Part shown: one piece after another, positions 27,401-41,136 of the stretch
How positions within the stretch are numbered: the stretch's first letter is position 1
How the letters are laid out: the number at the start of each line of letters is the position of its first letter
From: Albifimbria verrucaria
Taxonomy: Eukaryota; Ascomycota; Sordariomycetes; Hypocreales; Stachybotryaceae
Assembly: GCA_020081605.1 (NCBI GenBank)
Contig: JAHREC010000005.1
Coordinates: 62,001-126,000, forward strand
Direction: 5' to 3'
DNA: 64,000 bases
Notes under the pieces: model-generated
What the model was told of the DNA's origin: nothing
What the model saw: only the letters and a program-made list of their open reading frames with translations
Databases searched by the model: none
Made by a program: the position numbers and the translations under genes

Positions 27401-30400
27401 ATCTAAGGAATTTAAATAAATAATATATAAATAAAGCTAAAATAAAATTTTTTTAATTAATATATTAATTAATATTTATTAAATATAAAAATTAAATTTA
27501 TATATTTATTAAACTTAATATTAAATAAAAATTATTATAATTATTTTATAATAATTTATTAATAAAATATTTTAAATATATTTATATTATAAAATTAATT
27601 TAATAAAAATTCGATTAAAAAAATCTTTAAAAATATTATTAATTAAATAAATTCTTATATAATTTATTAAAGAATAATAATAATAAGAAATTAACTTTAT
27701 AGGGTTTTTATTTTATTATTAATATAAATAAACTATAATAAAGAATCTTAATAAATTTTATCATAAAGCTATTAATATTTAAATAAAATAAATAAAAAAT
27801 AAATATAATATTAATAATTATAAATTAATATATTAAATACTTTTTTATTTATTTATGAATATAAATATTAATATAATAGAATTTATAAAGCTATTTTAGT
27901 ATAAAATTAAGCTATACTTTAATATTTTAAAAGAAATTATTTTAAATAAAAATACTTTATTTATTAATTGATTTTAAATAAAATTATATTATGAAACTTA
28001 AATTAAATATAAATTATTAATTATTTTTTTTTAATAAATAATTAAATAAAAAAAAATAAATTAAATATTAAAATATTATTTAAAATAGTTTATTAATAAA
28101 TCCTAGAATAATTAATAATAGTTGGTTTAAATTATATAATTTATATATAATAATATAATTAATATGATTATAAAAATCTTATTAAATAAAATATTAATAA
28201 ACTATAATTCTTTATTATAAATATAAAAAATAATTAATAATAATTACTAAAAAACCTAAATATAAGGTATAAAATTATTAAACTCTTTATTATATAATAA
28301 AAAGTAAAAAACTATTAGTAAAAAATTAATAATAAAATAATAAAATATTATAATCTTAAATATTAATTATTAATCTTGAAATAAAATAATTTAATAATAT
28401 TATCAATAAAGAATTTAAGGTTTAAATAAAAAGAATATAAATTAATATTATATTATATTAAATTATTTTAAATTTTAAATTACCTTAGAATATAAATAAT
28501 TTATTTTATATTATTTAAAAAATATAATTATATTTATAATATTTTTATATTAATTTAGTAAAGCTATAAATAAATAAAAAAACCTAATTTAAAATAAAAC
28601 CTTATTAATATTAATTCTTAAAAAAATAAAAATATATAAAAAATAAAAAACTTTAAATATAAAATAATCTTAAAAGAAAAAACCTGTTATTTAATAAAAT
28701 AAAAAGTTAATTATTAAAATATAATAAGTAGATTTTTATTAATATTTTATTAACATTTTAGCTTATTATTAAATATAATAAATATTTAATTAAAAAAATA
28801 AAAAAATATATAAATAAAATTAATATAAAAGCTAACTAATTATTTAATATAAATATAATATAAATATAAATAATCTAAAGAAATTATATAAAATTAAGTT
28901 TAATTTTAATTATATTAATCTTAATTTTTTATTAAATATTTTAAATTATAAACTTTATATAAACTAAAAATTCAATAAAAAAGTTCTTTTTAAATTAATA
29001 TTTATAAATATAATGACTTTTTATTAAAATTTAAAATATATAATATTTTTTTATAAGAATATATTATCTATTAAAAATAAAAATATAAAATAAAAAAAAA
29101 CCCTCTATTAAAATAAAAAAATATTAAATTAAAAAATATATTAATTTATTTTATAAAAATAATAAGGCTTAAATTTTTTTAGCTTAATATTAATTTAATA
29201 AATATAAATTTAGAATTTAAAATTCAAAATAATATTTATAATACTAATAAATTCTTAATAAATATAATATTATATTATTTTCTTAGCTTTATTAATATTA
29301 ATATTAAAAATTATTAATTTTTTTAAGTTTATAAATTTTTTATATTAATAAAATATAAATAAGAATATATAAAAATAAATATATAGCCTTTTAAACAATA
29401 GCCTTTTAATAAATAATATAAATTACTTAAGAATTATTACTTAAATATTAAATATTATTTAAAATAATATTATTTTAATTTTTATTTTAATTTATTTTTT
29501 AAAATTAATAATTTAATATTTATTCTTATAAATTAGATTTAATATAATTAAAATATTAATAAATTTAATAATAATAATAATAATATATTTATATATATTA
29601 TTTAATAATATAATAATAATCTAAGGATTATTCTTTTTTTTTATATTATAATTAGGGTCAAGGATAATAAGAATAAAAAAATAATAATAGCCTTATATTA
29701 TTATATAAAAAAGAATAAATTAGCTTTTAAATTAACCTAAGATTAATAAATTATTAAATAAATTTAATTAATTAAAATAAAAAATATTTAAAAAAATATA
29801 AATTATTATATTTAATATATTAAATATACTAAATTAATTTAATAATTAATTTAATAAGAATCTATTTAATTTATAGAATAATAATAGAATATTCTTTCTT
29901 CTATTTAATAATATACATCTATAGGTAACATATATAAAATTTAAGGTAAATAATAATAAGGAGAGGATCTAGGGTATAATATAAGGGTTTTATAAGTATA
30001 TAATAAGGATGATAATAATATTATTATTATTTTTTTCTTCAATTATTTAATATAATTATTTCTTTTAATAAAGAATAAAGATTGGCCTTATTAAATAATA
30101 TAGATTTATTTAAAAAATATTAATTAAGGAAGATAATAATATAATAGAATATTTAATAATAAATAAATATTATTAAAAAAAAAAGCTTTTAAAATAAGAA
30201 TAGCTAAGATTTTATAATATTATAAGAATAAAATAAATATAATTATATAATATTATAGAATACTATAGCTTTTAAAATAAATATATATATATTTTTTTTT
30301 AATCTTTTAATAAAGCTATTTTTAATTATTTATTAATAATATTTATAATAATAAGTAAATAAGTATATGATAATAAAAGGGTAAAATATCATATTTAAAA

Positions 30401-30869
30401 ATAAAAATTTATATTATAAAAAAATAAATAAAAAATAAAATATTAAGAGGCTAAAAAAAAATTAAAAAGAAATAAAGTATAAATAAAAAAAAAAGAAATA
30501 TATATAAGTATAATAATAATAATTTATAATTATAAAATAATATTATTAATTAATAATAAAAGCTATAGCTATAAAAATTAAATAAATTATTTATATAATA
30601 ATATTCGAAGGCTATAAAACTTATTATTTATTAAAAAGCCTAGGGAATATAAATAAAATATCTATAATATAATAATAGTTTAAAAATAATATAATAATAA
30701 GATACTTAGGTAAGGAGATTAAGGCTAAAACTCTTAAAATAAAACTAAGCTATATAAATTAAAATTATATTATTAATAATATATTAATAATATAATATTA
30801 TTTTAATAGAATATTATAAAATTAAGGCTATTTATAAATATAGATATTTACAAAAAAGAAGAGGATAAT

Positions 30870-31082
30870 TATTATAAAGTTAAGATAATCTACTCTATAG
30901 TATAGAGTAAATAATCTATAGAATAGCTTATATAATATTAATAATCCCTAGAATTAGCTTAAAGGCTTATAAATAAAGCTTTAAGCCTATAAACTTTAGT
31001 TTTATAATATAGGTATAGCTACCTTAGAATATATTTTATACTACCTCTGCTTAACTCTCTCTATATAGTAATTATTATAATA
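30870..31082 (+). repeat. LTR-B copy 6 (right LTR of element B)
   Basis: 213 bp starting TATTATAAAGTTAAGATAA, with tctactctatagtatagagt, ending tagtaattattataata. It is followed at once by LINE copy 3. Confidence 0.75.
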
Positions 31083-32060
31083 TTTATATAATTTATATTT
31101 ATATTAATTTTATATTTATAATATATATAGAATTTCTATTTTATTAATTTCTTCAATAAACCCTTTAAAGTTTATTGAATTTATATTTTAAATAAAATAA
31201 ACTTTTTCTAATATTATTATAAAAATATTTTTATTTATAATTATAATTAATTTAAATATTTTATAGATTTATATTTTATTTTTATATACTATATAATATT
31301 TTATTAAGAGATTATTATTTCATTATAATTTAAAAATTAATATATAATTATTATAATATTATTTTTAAAAGCTTTATTTTATTATTTTTAAAGTATTTAA
31401 ATATTATTTAATATTAATTTAAAGCTTAGGTTTATAAATATATATTATTAAAAGTTTATAATATTATAATAAGAATAATTTTATATGAAAAATATTATTA
31501 TTTTAATAATAGAACTTTATAAAAAGAATTAATATAGCTGTAAGGCGTATTAAAGAAAATTATTAAAGCTAATCGTGTAATAAAAATATTTAATTTAATT
31601 ATAATATACTTTAAAAAACTTTTATATTAAATTTATAAAATATAAATAATAATAATATATGCTTAATATAATTATAAATCTAAGCTATAAATATTTTTAT
31701 TTATTTTAAAAAATTAATTAATTAACTTAATAATCTTTAATAATATAAGCTTAATAATATATTTAAGGGCTTTAATATAATATAAATTTAGAAAGCTAAG
31801 CTTTTTATTAAATATTATTTTAATTTAGTTATAAATTAATTATATATTATAATTATTACTTATTTAATAATATATATTTTATTAAAGGCTATAGTTATTA
31901 TTATTAATATTTATTATTATTTTTTTAATTTTAATAAATAAGCTTTAATATATTATTATATTAATTATATATTATATTCTTAATAATTTTATATATTTAT
32001 TAAATAAAATAAAGGAGGATTTTAAGGCTAGTAAGTAGATAGCTTTATATAGTTATAAAG
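31083..32060 (-). mobile_element. LINE copy 3, truncated, reverse orientation
   Basis: Aligns along its length with 13,050-14,030, the 5' third of LINE copy 1 in the same orientation. Its left end coincides with the end of LTR-B copy 6, so it was truncated there. Its right end has the same boundary (ctttatatagttataaag) as copy 1. It contains no endonuclease region. Confidence 0.65.
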
Positions 32061-32660
32061 TTATAATTTAAAGCTTAAATTTATAAATACATATTATAAA
32101 GAATTTAAAATATTATAAAAAAATAATTTTATATGAAGGATATTATTATTTTAATCATAAAATTCTATAAAAAATAAATGTATAATTTTAAAGTTTATTA
32201 AAGAAAGCTATTAAAGCTAATTTTATAATAAAAATATTTAATTTAATTATAATATAATTTAAAAACTTCTCTAAAATAAATTTAGAGAATATAAATAGCT
32301 TTAATATATTTTAAATATAATTATAAATTTAAACTATAAATCTTTTCTAAATTTTCTAAGAAACTATTTAAATTAATTTAATAATTTTTTTAATATAAAT
32401 TAAATAATATATTTACAGGCTTTAATAGATAATAAATTTTTAAAATTAAGCTTTTTATTAAATATTATTTTACTTTATTTATAAATTATTTATATATTAT
32501 ATTGATTATTTATTTAATAATATATATTTTATTAAAAATTATAATTATTATTTCAAATAATTATTATTAGTATTTTTATTTAAATAAATAAACTTTAATA
32601 TATTATTATATTTATTATATATTATATTTTTAATAATTTTATATATTTATAAAATAAAAT
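32061..32660 (-). mobile_element. LINE copy 4, partial, tandem to copy 3
   Basis: Matches 31,420-32,000 and 13,375-13,960 in the same orientation, so the 5' segment of the LINE occurs twice in tandem here. It is more degraded than copy 3. Confidence 0.55.
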
Positions 32661-33868
32661 AAATAAATAATTTTATATAAATATAAAATTTTATTTTATA
32701 ATAATTAATTAAATATAAAAACTAATTTTTTATTATAATAAAAACTATAAAATAATATTAATAAAATAATTTATAAATAATTATAATTTTATAAAAAAGT
32801 AATTTTTAATATTTTTTATTATATAATATATATATATAAAGTTTTTAATAAAATCTAAATTTTTTTAAATAAATTTAAATATAAAAAGTAAAATTATATA
32901 ATAAATAAATATATATAAAATATTTAATAATAGAATTAATAATTTATTTATTTTTATTATTTTATTAAATGTAATTATTATATTTTAATTTTATTAAAAT
33001 ATTTAATATTTTTAAAATATTATATTAAAATTATTAAAATTAATTATTATAAATTATTTTATTATAATATAAAAAACTTAATAATAAATATTATTAAATT
33101 TTTATAATATTAATATTAATTAATATAATAAAAAATAAATATTTATTTTTATAATTAAATTTATATCTTTAATATATATTTTTAATTATTTTTATATATT
33201 ATAAATTTTTTATAAAATTTTTAAGTGATTATTTTAGTAATTCTTTAAAAATAATTATTATAAAGTTTTTTTAAATATTAACAAAAATTTAAAATTTAAA
33301 TATAATATAAAATTAAATTATAAAAAAATATTTTATTAATATTACAATTGTAATTATAAATATAAAATATATATTATTATAATAATAATTATAAAAAGTA
33401 TTAAATATTAATAAAATTTAATTAATTTATTTTAAATTTATAATAATTCTTTTTAAATAATAATAATTTTTATTTTAATTCATTTTATATTTCATTATAT
33501 TTAAATTTATTTTTAAATTTTAATCATAATAATATAAAAATATAAGAAATTTATTAAATATTATTATTTTCAAAAAATCAAAAATTTATTTTATTATTTA
33601 TTATAATAAATAAAATTCTAAAAATAATTTTAAAGAGTTAAATTATTTTTTTATATATAATATATTTTTTACTTAAAAATTAAATAAATAAATATTTAAT
33701 TTAACTTATTAAAATAATAATTAAAATAATATACATAATTAAAGATTATTAACATTAAATAAAATATAAAAATAATAATATTTAAATTATTATAAAAATT
33801 AAATTAAATTAATTAAATTTATTTTTTAAAATTTAATAAACATATTTTTATTTATTATATTTATATAT
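32661..33868. other. AT-rich stretch without recognisable element
   Basis: Nearly pure A/T, no open frame. A fully degraded transposon is likely but cannot be named. Confidence 0.5.
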
Positions 33869-34011
33869 ATAAAATAAATATAAAATAAATATAAAATAAA
33901 TATAAAATAAATATAAAATAAATATAAAATAAATATAAAATAAATATAAAATAAATATAAAATAAATATAAAATAAATATAAAATAAATATAAAATAGAT
34001 ATAAAATAAAT
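33869..34011. repeat. 11-bp minisatellite, 13 units (ataaaataaat)
   Basis: 143 bp of head-to-tail ataaaataaat units. One unit near 33,995 carries a single A-to-G variant, otherwise the array is uniform. The uniformity contrasts with the heavy divergence around it, so the array is younger than the surrounding RIP or homogenised by slippage. Confidence 0.95.
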
Positions 34012-34178
34012 ATTAATTAAATATTAAATAAATATATATTAATTTTATGCAAATTTAAATATTAAATATTTAAATATATAGAAAATAAAAATAAGAAATA
34101 TATATTATATAAATAATTATTAAATTTATTTTATATTAATCTATATTAATTAATTTTATTTTAATTTTAGAAATTTAT

Positions 34179-34260
34179 AATATTAATTATATTTAAAAAT
34201 TATAATTAAAAATTATATAATATTAATTATATTTAAAAATTATAATTAAAAATTATATAA
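34179..34260. repeat. 40-bp direct tandem duplication
   Basis: Two adjacent copies of a 40-bp AT-only unit (starting taatattaattatattta), identical to each other. Confidence 0.85.
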
Positions 34261-34564
34261 TAGATATAATTATATATAATTTCAATATTAATAAATTTTA
34301 AAAATTATTTTTAAATTTTATATAATAAATTTATTTATATATATATTATATATTAAATATATTTTTATTATAAATTTATTATTAAAATATTTATTTATTA
34401 TAAACTTATTATTAATATATAAAAATTATAAAATCTATTTATATATTAAAATTATAATTAAATTATAAAAGCTATTTTTAATAGAAATTTATAAATTTAT
34501 TATATTAAAATATATATATTAATAAGATATATTATTTTATATATATTAAAGTTAATATATAATT

Positions 34565-34781
34565 TATTATAATAATTATTATATAAAGAAAGTTAGGTAA
34601 AAATAATATAAAACATATTTTAAAATAATTATATTTATTATTATAAAGTTAAAGTTTCTAAACTTAAGGCTTTATTCATAAACCTTAAAACTAATTTTAA
34701 GAAATTATTAATATTATATAATTTATTTTATTATAAATCTTTATTTTATATTATAAAATAAATTATTTTAACTTTATATTA
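34565..34781 (-). repeat. LTR-B copy 7 (solo)
   Basis: 217 bp in the reverse orientation, ending actttatatta. Heavily mutated. It lies just before LINE copy 5 with no partner in the same orientation nearby. Confidence 0.65.
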
Positions 34782-34839
34782 AAAAATTATAAATATATTT
34801 ATCAATTTAAAAATACTATTAAATATTTTAATTTTATAT

Positions 34840-37800
34840 TTATATAAAGCTACCTATATACTAGCCTTAAAATCTCTTTTTATTTTACTTAATAAATATA
34901 TAAAGCTATTATAAATATAATATATAATTAATATAATAATATATTAAAGCTTATTTATTTAAATAAAAGAAATAATAATAGATATTAATAATAATAATTA
35001 TAGTTTTTAATAAAATATATATTATGAAATAAATAATAAATATAATATATAAATAACTTATAATTAAACTATAATATTATTTAATAAAAAGCCTAGGCTT
35101 ATAAATCTATTATATATTAAATCCTTTAAGTATATTATTAAGTTTATATTATAAAAATTATTATATTAATTTAGATAGTTTTTTAAACTATATTAAAAAA
35201 TTTATAATTTAAATTTATAATTATATTAAGAATATATTAAAGCTATTTATATTCTATAAATTTAATATAATACCTCTTTTAAATTATATTATTATTAAAT
35301 TAATTATTTTATTATAAAGCTAGCTTTAATAATTTTTTTAATAAACCCTAAAGCTATATATTAATCTTTTTATAGGATTTTATAATTAGAATAATAATAT
35401 TCTTAGTTTAAAGCTATTTTTATTATAATATTATAAATTCTTTATAATATATATTTATAAATTTAAATCTTAGATTAATATTAAATTATATTTAAATATT
35501 TTAAAAATAATAAATAAAGCCTTAAAAATAATATTATAATAACTATATATTAACTTTAAAATAAAAATTAAATAATAATTTTTAAGAAAATATAATTTAA
35601 TATATTAAAAATAAAATATAAATTTATAAAGCCTTTACATTAATTATAATTATAAATAAAAAAATCTTTATAATAATAATAAAAGGAATTTATTTTATTT
35701 AAAATATATATTTAATAAACCTTAAGAGATTTTTTAAAGAAATTAATAAAATAAAGATTCTATATATATATTATAAATATAAAATTAATATAAAAATAGA
35801 TTATATATAATATTTTTATAAATTTAATAATTTTAAAAAAATATAAATAAGCTTTATAATAATAATATTATAATTTAATTTAAATTATTAAAATATAAAT
35901 CATATAAAAATTAATTAAATATATTTAATATTATAAATATTATAAATAAAAATATATAATAAAATACTATACCTTAAAATTAAAATTTAATCATTATATA
36001 TATATAATATATTTAAAGAATAAAAATATTTATTTAATAATAAAAAGCTTAATCCCTAAATAATATATTCTTTATAAAAAGAGTATATAGTTTAGTTTTA
36101 TTTTATTTTATAATAATAATAAAAAAGTATATATGTATAAAAATATTAATTTATTAATTTTATTAATTTAAGATTTTAATCCTTAGATTTAAAAAACTTA
36201 ATAATCTATTAACTTTATTATAAAAATATAACTTTAAAGCCTAGAATAAACTAGATTAATATTGGATTTAATATTAAATCCTTAAAAAAGAAGATAAAAA
36301 GACCCTTAAAATATTTAAAGTTTAATTTTATAAATAATAATTAAGTTAATATTATATTAACTTTTAATTATAAGAATTTATATATTATTCTTAGGCTGTA
36401 GATATTAAGCTTTTAATATTTATAAATATAATCTAACATATAAAATTCTTTTTTTAAAGATATTATAATCATATAAAAATCCTTTTATAAAATATAATTA
36501 TTTAATAAATAAATATTAATTTGATATTATAAATATAAGCTATATATAATATAATTATAATATAAAAGTTTATTTAAGTTATAATTTATTTATTATATAT
36601 TAATATATATAATTATTATTTAATATACTATAATAAATATATAATACTTTATATAAATAAATAATATAAACTTAATTTATAGAAATTTTTCTTAAAGCTA
36701 AATTAAATAATTATTTATTTTCTTACTTTAAATTTAAAAATGTATAATTATTATTTTATTCTTAATATAAAAAAGAATTAAAATTAATATAATCCTTAAT
36801 AAATATTATATTAAAAATAAATAAAAATATTTTTTAAAAAAACTTTAATTTATATTATTTATTATAGAATATATTAAATTACTATTATATAATTAATAAA
36901 GCTTTTCATATAAAAATATATTAATTTTATTTTAACCTTTTATTTTTTAGAATATAATTATTAAAAATAAATAAAATAATAAAAATAATATTATTAATTT
37001 AAATAAAATAATTTAAGGTTTTAAGATAATATAAATAAATATTAATAATATATTAAATAATTTTAATTATATTATATAAATCTTCTATATTATAGCTATA
37101 ATTTACTTTATTATATTTTTACATTATTAATAAAATATAATAAATACATAAAAATTATAATTAAATTAATAATTTATTTTAATATATTCTATATATTTTT
37201 AAATTCAAAATATAGACAAATAGGCTTATAAAGTAAATTATAAATTAAGTTTTAATTATAATTAATATATTAATCTTTAAAGATATTTTTAGGCTTAAAT
37301 ATTTAAATCGATAATAAAATTATAAAATAATAAAGGCTATAATAAATATATTATAAAGTATAATATTTAAATTATTTAATAATCCTTAATAATTATAAGA
37401 TAATATAATTAATTTAAGCCTATAATATTATAATATTTATTTTTAATTAAGCTTAATAATTTATTATTTATATTATTTTATATATAGAATTATATAAAGC
37501 TAATTCTAGGAGGCTTCTTTATATATTAACTTAAATTTATATATATTCTATATCTTAAGAGTTATATTTTAGCTATAGATATATATAATATTATAAAAAC
37601 CTTCTAAAAAAGCCTATACTTTAATAAAAAGTTTTTTTTATTTTATTAATTATTAATATTAAAATAACAATAATATAAAGCTATTTTATAATAAATAATA
37701 TATTAATTAATATTAAAATTATAATTATAAATATAAAATATATATTATTTTATTAATAATTATAAAAAGTATTTAATAATAATAAAATCCTAATTAGCTT

Positions 37801-38050
37801 AATTAAAGCCTATAATAATCCTTTCCTTAATATAATAATAATCTTAATTTAAATTAATTTTATATTTAATTATTTTTTATAATATTTTTATATTATCTTT
37901 ATAATAATATTAAAGAAACTAAAGAAATTTATTAAATAATATTAAATTCCTAAAAACTAAAGATTAATTTTATTATTTAATATAATTAATAAAATAATAA
38001 AGATAATATTAAGATATTAAATTATTTTTATTATAAAGAAATATAGTTTA
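34840..38050 (+). mobile_element. LINE copy 5, uninterrupted paralogue
   Basis: Aligns with LINE copy 2 across its element-A insertion point and beyond, and with the reverse complement of 10,740-14,030. At 36,838-36,870 it reads NFNLYYLL-N, a RIP form of the endonuclease GDFNLHH-LW segment. At 36,511-36,520 it carries the single target word aaatattaat, giving the empty site for element A. The 85-bp module at 37,441-37,522 is flipped relative to copies 1 and 2. Beyond 38,050 homology to copy 1 fades. All frames are closed. Confidence 0.75.
37441..37522 (+). repeat. 85-bp module, inverted relative to its place in other LINE copies
   Basis: The surrounding LINE is in plus orientation, yet this segment (from attaagcttaat to aattctaggaggcttcttt) matches the plus strand of 11,311-11,390, which lies in a minus-oriented LINE. 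Relative to copies 1 and 2 it is therefore flipped here. Confidence 0.6.
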
Positions 38051-38744
38051 TTATTAAAGGATTAAATAAATAATTAATTAAATTAATTTATAAAAATAAT
38101 AATAAAAATAATAATTAAGATAATATAAATAATATAAACTAAATATAATATTATATTATTCCTTTAATTAAACATTAATAGAATCTTTAATAGAATTATT
38201 TATAATAAATTAACTTAAACCTTAAATAATATAGATTATTTAAAATAGATTCTTAAATACATTAAAAGCTATATTAATTTATAAATAGGCTTTCTTCATT
38301 TTAATAATTAAATCTTAAAAAGCTTTTTATTATAATAAGAATCCCTTAAGGCTTTAATTTATTATTAATATTATTTATTTTATATATTAATAATATTTAT
38401 AAAGCCCTTACGAATTTATTAAATATTATAATTATTAATTATATAATAATATAAATATTATTAATATTATATATAATATAAAAATAATAATATCTTAATT
38501 TAAAACAGCTTAATTATTTTATAAAAACTAATTTAAATTAATTAAATTCATTTTTAAAATTAATAAAAATATTATTATTTATTTTATTTATGTTTATAAA
38601 ATAAAGATATAATAAATATATCTTAAGCTTATAATAATGAAATTAATAAAGATTATATAAATATTTAATATATAATTATATAAAAAGCTTAAATAAAAAT
38701 ATATATTATAAAAATCCTTATTAAGCTTATTTAATAATAATTTA

Positions 38745-40850
38745 TAGTAAGGTAATTATATTATTAATCCTTAAAGGAATTTTATATTTTCCTTAATTCC
38801 TTAAAAAAATATTTCCTAGAACTAAAAAGAAAACAAAAAGAATTCTTTTTAATATACTTTAATAAAGCTTTTTATTATAAAATCCTTCTATATATACTTT
38901 AATTATTAAATACCTAGGAGAATATAATAGCCTTTATTAAATAATAATAGGAGATATTATAAGATAATAAAAAGAGATTAAATAATCTACCTTTAAATAT
39001 TAAAAAAACTTGTTTATTTTTCTAAAGGTTTTTATAAATTAAATATTTATTACATACTATATTATTAAATAATACCCTAATAATTAAATAAACCTAGCTA
39101 AAGGAAGGGGCTTATTATTATTATTATTAAAAGGTTAATTATTATACCTTAGGCTATCCTAAGGGCCCTAAGAACTTAAAAAATTACCTATAATTAAGGA
39201 AATAGCCTAACCTTTAGCTATATAAAAGTAATTATAGGTAGCTAACTGATTTTATATACTATTTATAATAAGGGGCTAAAACTTTATTAAAATCTATATA
39301 AATTTAAATAGTAATATAGCTATAAATATTATAAGTATATAATTTATAAAGGATTATAAATTAAAATAAGTCTCTATAGAAATACTATAGCTATAAGATA
39401 TTAATAATATCTATATCCCTATATATAATATATAGTATATACTATTTATTATTATAAATAGCTATAATATTATAAAAATATTTAATTATTTTTATTTAAA
39501 TGTTAATAAGAACCTAAAACCTAAAGAAAACTCTATATTATTGTTTATAATAACCCTTAAAAACCTAAAAATTTATTTTAGCCTATATAAATATTAATAA
39601 TAATATAAAAAGTTAATAATTAAATTTAAAATAATAAATTAATATTCCTTTAAGAATATATTAAAAAAAAGCTTTTATTTACTTAATTAAAACTCTAAAT
39701 AATTTTTTTATTCTTTTTAACAAAAAAGAATAGCTACCTAAGTTTATATTAAAGCTATTCACTAAACTATAAGTATTTAAGGATATATTCTATAATAAAA
39801 AGATAAGGCTATTACCCTATACTAAAGTATTAAATTATATTATTAACCTACTAAATAAAGTAAAACTATTTTATAGGCTAATCTACCCCTTTCGCTAAAG
39901 AAGATAAAGGAACTTTATTATTATTTAAAGGAAAATCTATAAAATAGCTATATTAAACCCTTAAAAAGCCCTATAAGTATACTTATTATATTTATCCCTA
40001 AAAAGAATAATTTACTATACCTACATATAGATTATTAAGGCTTTAATAGTATTATAAAAAAATTAATACCTTTTATCCTTAGTTTTAGAGATTCTTAATT
40101 ATATATTAAAAATAAAATTCTTTTTAAAAATTAATATTAAGAAAGTTTATTATTATATTTAAATTAAAAAAAAAAAAATAAATAATAGCCTTTGGAATAT
40201 ACTATAATTATTATAAATACTTAATTATATTATTTGACTTAATTAATATACTAATTATTTTTTAAGCTTATGTATATAAAATACTATAAAGGCTATTAAA
40301 TATACTTTATATAGTATATTTAAATAATATTTTAATCTTCTTAAAAAACTATAATATATATATATATATAATATTTATATTAAATCCTTAAGTAGCTTAA
40401 AAAACTAAATTATTTATTAACCTAATAAAATATTATTTTTATAAAAATTAAGTAAAGTTCCTAGAATTTATTCTATTAATAGATAATTTAGCTATAGATC
40501 TTATAAAAATTATTATTATTATTAAATAAAAAAAGCTAAAGATTTATTAAAAAATATAAATATTCCTAGGTTTCTATAACTTTTATTAAAGGTTTATTTA
40601 TAAATATATTATTATTATAGTATCTTTAAATATACCATTAAAAAGCAATAAAAATAATAAAAAGCTAAGGCTTATATAGCTTAATAAAGATAAATAATGA
40701 ATATTTTAATATTTTATTTAAGTATTCTAAGAAATACCTTTATTTTAATACTTTAGGCTAGCCCTATTTATTAAGATTAAGATAAATACCTTAGAATAAA
40801 TAATAATAGCTATCCCATTATAGCTTAATTAAAAGGGTTATTAATACCCT
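38745..40850 (+). mobile_element. Truncated second copy of gypsy element A (reverse-transcriptase region)
   Basis: Aligns with 17,710-19,850 of element A and lacks both LTRs and the integrase. It is slightly less RIP-mutated, so reverse-transcriptase motifs read more clearly: IDY-GFNSI at 40,026-40,052, an EYLVMPFGLTNAP-like segment near 40,220, YLNNIL at 40,317-40,334, EFLGF near 40,460, and FLGFYNFY-RFI at 40,563-40,598. Stops are frequent. The left end lies close to the fading end of LINE copy 5, so the two may have been joined by rearrangement or the fragment inserted before deletion of its ends. Confidence 0.82.
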
Positions 40851-40909
40851 ATAAGGAGAGTATAAATTATTAATTATTTAGAAAATATTAATATATTTAA
40901 TATCTATAT

Positions 40910-41136
<227 letters not shown>

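Larger units (their letters stand above)
24283..31082 (+). mobile_element. Putative Ty3/gypsy-like element B bounded by two LTR-B copies
   Basis: Two same-orientation LTR-B copies of 214 and 213 bp lie 6.8 kb apart. The region just inside the left one (24,600-26,570) is the family-B gypsy-like coding relic, on the plus strand. At 26,160-26,440 the translation gives a reverse-transcriptase thumb order (LFIKP-K, EILGF, NKINII-W, IQIFLGFHNFYRKF-like). The 26,570-30,870 part is too degraded for me to read an integrase. Flanking five-base words (ttcta left, tttat right) do not match cleanly, so recombination between different copies is possible rather than one insertion. Confidence 0.6.

Noticed and set aside
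33869..34011. Regular array that might be taken for a CRISPR
   Set aside because: Units are 11 bp, contiguous and without spacers, so it is a minisatellite. CRISPR is also not expected in a fungal nucleus.
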